The position numbers and the translations under genes were made by a program. A stretch of DNA of 64,000 nucleotides from Erythrobasidium yunnanense (lineage: Eukaryota; Basidiomycota; Cystobasidiomycetes; Erythrobasidiales; Erythrobasidiaceae), in NCBI GenBank assembly GCA_001600175.1, contig BCJC01000002.1:812318-876317 (forward strand). The letters run 5' to 3'. Position 1 is the first letter of the stretch, and each line of letters starts with the position of its first letter. The notes beneath the pieces were generated by a model. It was not told the DNA's origin. It saw nothing but the letters and a program-made list of their open reading frames with translations, and did not search any database. Positions 58,955 to 64,000 of this stretch are shown here, in pieces.

Positions 58955-59514
58955 CTACTTGGTGGAAGAGTACTTGGTGACACCCTTGGTACCCTCAGAG
59001 ATGGCGTGCTTGGCGAGCTCTCCAGGAAGAATGAGTCTGACGGATGTCTGGATCTCACGCGACGAGATGGTCGACTTCTTGTTGTATGAAGCGAGCTTGG
59101 AGGCCTCGGTAGCGATTCGCTCGAAGATATCGTTGACGAAGGAGCTGTAAACACTCGTCAGAGATGAAGGAATATACTCGGTAAAGAGTGCAACTCACTT
59201 CAGAATCATCATGGCCTTGTTTGAGATACCGGTATCGGGGTGGACCTGCTTGAGGACCTTGTAGATGTAGGTAGAGTATGTTTCCTGACGCTTGCGCTTC
59301 CTCTTCTTCTTGTCACCGTCTGCTGGTGCAGTAGACTTCTTTGTGGCCTTGCCTGCCTTGCCTCCAGTGGATTCTGCCAGCCAAACACGCGTCAGCTCGC
59401 TCAATCTCGCCTAGAGATGGACGGCTGCAACTCACTGGCTGCTTTGCCTCCAGTGGATGCAGGAGCTTTACCGCCAGTGGATGCTGGGGCTTTGGATGCG
59501 GCTTTGGGAGGCAT
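58955..59514 (-). CDS. HTB1: Histone H2B
   Basis: Three exons (59514-59436, 59373-59199, 59144-58955) give 147 residues. The histone fold is canonical: [97 protein letters not shown]. The C-terminal Lys for ubiquitination (GVTKYS) is kept. The N-terminal tail is unusual: the motif ASTGGKA is repeated ([17 protein letters not shown], then [10 protein letters not shown]), recalling the STGGKA motif of histone H3, and exon 1 codes most of it. It is paired divergently with H2A. Confidence 0.95.
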
Positions 59515-59853
59515 GATTGATGGTAGTTTGGAATCTGGGAGATTCTGCGAAGTTCAAGGGCGTCAGCGACGGGCAGCATTTCGTGCGAGATTTGGGCATA
59601 CGCTTGTGCTACGGGCGTGCGCGAGGGATGTGCAAAGGAAAGAGACGATTCCAACTTGACATTTCTGTTTTGTTTTCGCCTCAAGTTAGTAGCACGTGCT
59701 AGAGGGCTAACAGCACGTAAGTCTCACGTAGGCTTAGAATCCTTTGAATCAAAAGAATAAGTTGGAGTGCAACACCTCTTGTTTCCGCATCAAAGAGCAC
59801 CAGACTATCGCCCAAATCTACGCAACCCCAAATCTACGAAACAGCAAATTATC
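59515..59853. promoter_or_regulatory. Bidirectional H2A/H2B promoter
   Basis: These 339 bp between the H2B and H2A start codons must carry both promoters. Just upstream of the H2A ATG lies a near-perfect 16-bp tandem pair, cccaaatctacgcaac (59811-59826) and cccaaatctacgaaac (59827-59842), probably in the 5' UTR. Shared divergent promoters for H2A-H2B pairs are standard in fungi and give equal S-phase output. Confidence 0.75.
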
Positions 59854-60479
59854 ATGTCTGGAAAAGGAGGAAAAGCAGCTGCTGCAGGAGGAGATGCCGC
59901 CAAAGGCCAGCAGTCACGATCATCCAAGGCCGGTCTGCAGTTCCCTGTCGGTCGTATCCACAGAATGCTCAGAAAGGGAAACTACGCTCAGCGTATCGGT
60001 GCTGGTGCTCCCGGTGAGTTGAAGTCGAATTACCTTTGTTTTGTAAAGCAACAAAGCTGACTTTGATGTATAGTCTACCTCGCTGCTGTACTAGAGTACT
60101 TGGCTGCTGAGATTCTCGAGTTGGCTGGAAACGGTGAGCGATCTCGTCGTTTGTTTACCCTTTGGACCTTCATGCTGAGATGAGGTATCTTGCAGCCGCC
60201 CGTGACAACAAGAAGTCCCGTATCATTCCCCGTCACTTGCAGCTCGCTATCCGAAACGACGAGGAGCTCAACAAGCTGCTCGGTCACGTAGTCATCTCGC
60301 AAGGTGGTGTTCTGCCAAAGTGAGCTCCATCGTATGTCAGACTCAGAGAATGTTCCTGACATAGTCTTATCTACAGCATCCACGCCGAACTTCTCCCAAG
60401 CAAGACAGCTGAGGGTGGTGAGGGACCCAGCGGACGAGGCAAGAGCGGTGGAAAGGCCGGCCCATCTCAAGAAGTATAA
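59854..60479 (+). CDS. HTA1: Histone H2A with SQE damage-response tail
   Basis: Four exons (59854-60013, 60074-60133, 60196-60319, 60377-60479) give 148 residues. The fold is canonical: [100 protein letters not shown]. The C-terminus ends GPSQEV, so the ATM/ATR phosphorylation motif SQE is present, followed by Val instead of the common Leu/Ile/Phe/Tyr. This major H2A therefore also serves as H2A.X, as in other fungi. The N-terminal tail has a [14 protein letters not shown] spacer. The phospho-SQE reader Rtt107 is encoded nearby. Confidence 0.96.
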
Positions 60480-60682
60480 GCGTGGGCTTATCGGATCGCT
60501 GCTGCGCTGGAAATTTAGTGTCCCGTCTCCGCTTGATTCTTTACGATTGTTGTCGCTACCTTTATCCTCTTTTCTATTTCGCTCTTCTCTGGACGCATAG
60601 CGCTTGATAGTCATCTGCTACTGCTACAATAACATCCTTATTATAGTCTCTTACACATCTAAGTCTCACGAAAACGCGTCGT

Positions 60683-62309
60683 CTACTCGCGTAACTTGCA
60701 GTAAACAGTCTCCCCAACGTGACAGGTGACAAATTCGCCTTTGCCAGTCTCCGCTTCCTGAGTGTGAGCTGGACGTGTTTCCAAGCCTGTTCGCTCGCAG
60801 GCTGCTCGGAGCTCATTCAGAGGCATGTCGATCGGCTCGTAAGCTGCTGAAACTCCGCCTCGTAGGCTGTAGCAAGATTCGTTAGCCAGCAAGATTCGTT
60901 AGCCAGGCCTGCGATATGACAGGAATAAGTAGTCACTCACACTCCGTGATGCATCGCAACGGATGTACGCGACATCAGATCTCGATGTATGTCGACCGCA
61001 TCCCAAGGAGCGGAATGGACTGAAAGGAACGGCATAAGCGTGACCATTAGATGCGCTAAGTGAATGACTGACCATTGCTTAGCCATTCCACAGGATTGAA
61101 GCATCCAATGGGCAGAAGAGCCAGATTGACACCTCCCGTAAGCTGTCCAATCGTTCTGAAAGTCGGATTATGCGGCAGATTCTTCAGGACTTCTGCGCCG
61201 GGATATGAAGATTCAGTGCCTAGAGGCTTGGTCTTGTCAGGTGGACAATTGCGATAGCCTGTGTCGCCGGCAAAGAAGAGGTGGAAAGGCTTTTTGAAGG
61301 TATCGCTTGTGCGATAAGAGAAGAGCCAGCTGCTCCATAGGGCTTGATCCCTATCACTGACACTTCTGGCGCTCTGTTAACGTATGCACCTCAGTATGAC
61401 TTCATATACCGTAATTGTAGCTCACCCCATGCTGCGATGGCGTGCAAAGTACGCTCAAACGCTCATCCCCTCTCGAAAGCTGTCTGCCTTCCCACCAGTC
61501 GAGATCTAGTATATCTTCATCCGGAATATCAGGAAAAGAGCTCGATAGCCATGCCTTGTTCTTCAGAGGAAGGAAGAAGCGCGTCTTTCTGCCCTGTGGA
61601 TCGTTCTTCTGCTTCTGCCATAGGCTTTTGAGTGAATCGTAGTCGAGATGGTCCTGGAGAGGCGTTACGTCAGTAGAGAATGCATCCATTTAGAAACCCT
61701 TCTTACATAGTGATTATGCGAGATTGCGACCGCATCTACGAAAGGTAGCTGATCTATCTTGCACGGCGGTGGAGTGAAGCGTTTTGGGCCCTTTCATACG
61801 CATCTTTAGCTTCTTCACTGAGACCTTGTGTGATCTGAGCTTACTGCGAACGAGACCGGCGACATTCGGTCGCTAAAGACAGGATCCAGCAGCAAGGTTA
61901 TGCCTCTTCTTTCCGGAGCATTGGAAGGAAACTCTGCGTGACTCGTCAGCTTCAGGTTATACCATGCTGCATGCAATCTACCTATGAGCCACGAAGCATG
62001 GCCTATCCATGTCGCTTTCACCGTATCTTCGGGTAGTTTCGCAGTCGCATTAAAGTCAAGAGGGACAACTTTGACAGGTCTATCATCTGGATTGGGAGGG
62101 ACAGGGACAGTACTGCTCGCTTTGAGCCATGAAGTCGAGAGGAACTGCTTGAAGCCTATTTTAGGAGCATTGTGATTGTAGGATGGCCATGGATTGATGA
62201 AGCGGCCATTGGCACCATGGTGTGCGCGTCTATCAGGCGTATCAGGAGCAGCGAGGCACTCTTCTTCAGCGATAGGACCCAAGGCCAGTAAGGTCCACGA
62301 CGTCGTCAT
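60683..62309 (-). CDS. FMP30: NAPE-PLD-like metallo-beta-lactamase hydrolase (Fmp30 type)
   Basis: Seven exons (62309-61982, 61933-61845, 61790-61707, 61653-61426, 61373-61073, 61019-60941, 60866-60683) give 430 residues. Motifs in order: [46 protein letters not shown], the metal-binding [32 protein letters not shown] and the late His pair in VAMHHG. This is the N-acyl-phosphatidylethanolamine phospholipase D family; yeast Fmp30 is its mitochondrial member and affects N-acylethanolamines and cardiolipin. All zinc-site residues seem present. The last intron (60940-60867) contains a 17-bp tandem duplication that doubles a CTAAC branch site. Confidence 0.9.
60871..60904. repeat. 17-bp tandem duplication inside the last FMP30 intron
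   Basis: The unit agcaagattcgttagcc (plus strand) occurs twice, perfectly, at 60871-60887 and 60888-60904. On the coding strand each copy contains GGCTAAC, a good branch-point sequence, so the intron has two equivalent candidates, about 15 and 32 nt from the acceptor. Confidence 0.9.
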
Positions 62310-62897
62310 GCGTAAGACCAGGCAATCTTCTCAGCGAAAAGCAGCAAGGAAAGCTTGAAGATAGAAATTGCTGCGATAGGAAGACAAGAAGCTGTACATT
62401 ACACCGCTGCCATAACAATCATGATCTCAAAAGTACGCTCGCAGCGACCTCTTCCATGACCGCACGCGAGCCGGTACTTCTGACGCTTTTCCGCCCTACG
62501 CCAGTTCCACCCACTTTGCGCGAGTCCATCATGGTGTGCTTTGAAGCTGCTGCTGCTTGACTGCTCCCTCTGCTTCCTTCTGACGATCATCTAGCATTCC
62601 GGGCTAGTTGTGCGCTGCTCGCTTGTTTACGCCAATCTTTTGTCCCGTATTCAAGCAAATCGCCTTTTTGTCCTGGTTCTGCCATCGTCCTATCCCTCAA
62701 GAACATCTGCTGTTCTCTTCTTCTCCCCACTGTCTTTACGCTCAACCTTTCTGCTGTTCTGTGTGCTATCAGCGAAAGAGCCAAGTGAGCCAGAGCGTGA
62801 CCAAACAAACGAAGAAAAAGTGCTGAAACACCGTCGCAGCTACACCACATTCATTTATACGTAATATTGTAGAAGACTTATCACTCTTGTACCTCCC
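62310..62897. other. Divergent spacer
   Basis: These 588 bp lie between the FMP30 and serine-rich gene starts and serve both promoters. Pyrimidine-rich runs (ttcttctccccactgtcttt) lie near 62719-62738. No gene was recognised. Confidence 0.5.
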
Positions 62898-64000
62898 ATG
62901 GCGACTTCCCTCGCGATTCCAGATGGCCAGCAGCAACAGCAGTCACAACAGCTTCGCGCTGTCCGCTCTGTCGGATCCTTGCGTACGCCGCACACGAGCG
63001 ATGCGAATGCAATGGACAACTACGGGTTACGGCATCAGCACTCCCTCTCTCCGCCAGACCTTTCCTTCTCGAGATCCACCCTCCTCTCTGAACATGAAGC
63101 AGATTTCATGTCACGTGGAGTAGGAGGTTCGCAGACACTCAGCAGTAATCATGGAGACAGCTGGAACAGTCGTGCAAGCAGCAACAGAAACGGCGCACTC
63201 AGCAGAAATCGCGTTCGGCTCGACAGCGTATTCGGCCCTAGTCTGCCTGGTTTCCCATACCTCAATAGCGCCGCCGCAGCTACTTCTGCTGGGTTTGGAA
63301 AGGATGTACGAACGCGTGCGTCTTGGAGCGACAGATCTGCGACTGCTAGCGGCAGTATGCGAAGCAACAGCGCGGCAGCTAGAGACTCCTCAGCAACAGG
63401 ACCAGCCGACGCCGACACATCATGTTCTGGTGGCAGCAACTCTAGCGACGACGTCGATCTGGACCTTTCGTGGGATATAGACGTCTTGCGAGCGCGTCAG
63501 CATGCGGAGCAAGTCAAGGCGGCTCAAGCGAACCCTACTAAGGGCAAAGCTGCACATGTTGGCATCGATATACGCTCATCTATCGATCTGCCCAACGAAG
63601 AGTCAGAAGAATACCGCAGATACAGGCTAGCTGGGAAGAAGCGCATGTCCCGCTCAGCGGTCGAGCTGAGACAGGATGCTCAAGCACAACGTTTTGCAAG
63701 ACAGCAGCCGTATCAAGATTATTCTGTCAACTCTGCGCGCTCCGATCCAGGACGTCTCTCTGCGGCCCAAGCGCAGTCTGGCGGTCCAAGCGGGATCGAA
63801 GCCACTGCTGTCAACCCAGATGAGCTTGGATGGTCGTATGCAGCATCTCCACCTCTCTCTCCAAATGAATTGGTCACCTTCGCGGAGCAGACTCAGCGCA
63901 ATACTTCCTTCATCAGCTCGAGTCTCTCAGACTCCGGCCGCACTTCGAAGCTTCTGCGCAAGAGGAGACCAAGCTTCCCTCTCATGCTGCTCATCGATAA
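62898..64000 (+). CDS. Partial Ser/Arg-rich hypothetical protein, 3' end off the window
   Basis: ATG 62898 opens a frame that stays free of stops for 367 codons to the window edge. The product is disordered: a Gln-rich start (DGQQQQQSQQLRA), Ser/Arg-rich stretches, an acidic patch (SSDDVDLDLSWDIDVLRARQ), a possible proline-directed phosphorylation cluster (AASPPLSPNEL), and at the edge a basic then hydrophobic segment (LLRKRRPSFPLMLLID) that may begin a membrane span or folded domain. I do not recognise the family. A regulatory or membrane-tethered protein is possible, but the missing C-terminus would decide. Confidence 0.6.
   Translation, partial: MATSLAIPDGQQQQQSQQLRAVRSVGSLRTPHTSDANAMDNYGLRHQHSLSPPDLSFSRSTLLSEHEADFMSRGVGGSQTLSSNHGDSWNSRASSNRNGALSRNRVRLDSVFGPSLPGFPYLNSAAAATSAGFGKDVRTRASWSDRSATASGSMRSNSAAARDSSATGPADADTSCSGGSNSSDDVDLDLSWDIDVLRARQHAEQVKAAQANPTKGKAAHVGIDIRSSIDLPNEESEEYRRYRLAGKKRMSRSAVELRQDAQAQRFARQQPYQDYSVNSARSDPGRLSAAQAQSGGPSGIEATAVNPDELGWSYAASPPLSPNELVTFAEQTQRNTSFISSSLSDSGRTSKLLRKRRPSFPLMLLID

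Overview
This is a fungal nuclear window. It shows dense, mostly short introns (about 45-75 nt, GT-AG, with CTAAC/CTGAC-type branch points), short intergenic gaps, an H2A/H2B divergent pair, and fungal-specific families: DASH subunit Dad1, Pop3, Kri1, a GT90/CAP10 glycosyltransferase, a GRG-1/CCG-1 stress protein and fungal hybrid histidine kinases. Multi-intron housekeeping genes and a moderate GC content fit a compact basidiomycete. A Pucciniomycotina-like yeast is a guess, not something the sequence proves. One ambiguous base (29625) shows this is draft sequence.

Layout. 1-2.5 kb: two F-box/LRR-like genes with poorly resolved exons. 2.6-9.2 kb: DAD1, a Tda3-like FAD oxidoreductase and the U2 snRNP factor Hsh155/SF3B1. 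9.4-16.8 kb: an orphan gene, a mitochondrial-type PPR protein head to head with Pop3, and a fungal coiled-coil protein. 17-26.6 kb: Kri1 and a tandem pair of GAF/histidine kinase/receiver genes, the second with a broken frame. 27-32 kb: a small serine-rich protein, CCG-1, a 1.9 kb stretch without a visible gene, and a GT90 gene with one in-frame stop. 32.5-38.3 kb: a PWWP protein, F1 delta (Atp16), TFIIA large subunit (Toa1) and ribosomal protein uS5 (Rps2). 38.8-41.3 kb: ornithine decarboxylase antizyme, encoded in two frames, then thymidylate synthase. 41.5-50 kb: an unknown basic protein, an intracellular LysM protein, Vps53 and a GPI-type aspartic protease. 51.5-58.5 kb: a small unknown gene, Ndc80 and the multi-BRCT protein Rtt107/Brc1. 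59-64 kb: H2B, H2A, a NAPE-PLD-like hydrolase and the 5' part of an unknown serine-rich gene.

The genes are a eukaryotic housekeeping mix, not an operon or island. Themes recur: kinetochore (Dad1, Ndc80), chromatin and damage (H2A with an SQ tail, H2B, Rtt107, PWWP), RNA processing (SF3B1, Pop3, Kri1) and phosphorelay signalling. I see no transposon, virus-like element or CRISPR array. The most interesting signal is in the antizyme gene: splicing appears to assemble the UGA stop of the +1 frameshift site itself (CCC TG|A C across the intron). Others are the tandem kinase pair with a divergent H-box and a one-base frame break in one copy, the in-frame TAG in the GT90 gene, a GC-AG intron in the Tda3-like gene, and several recent small duplications.
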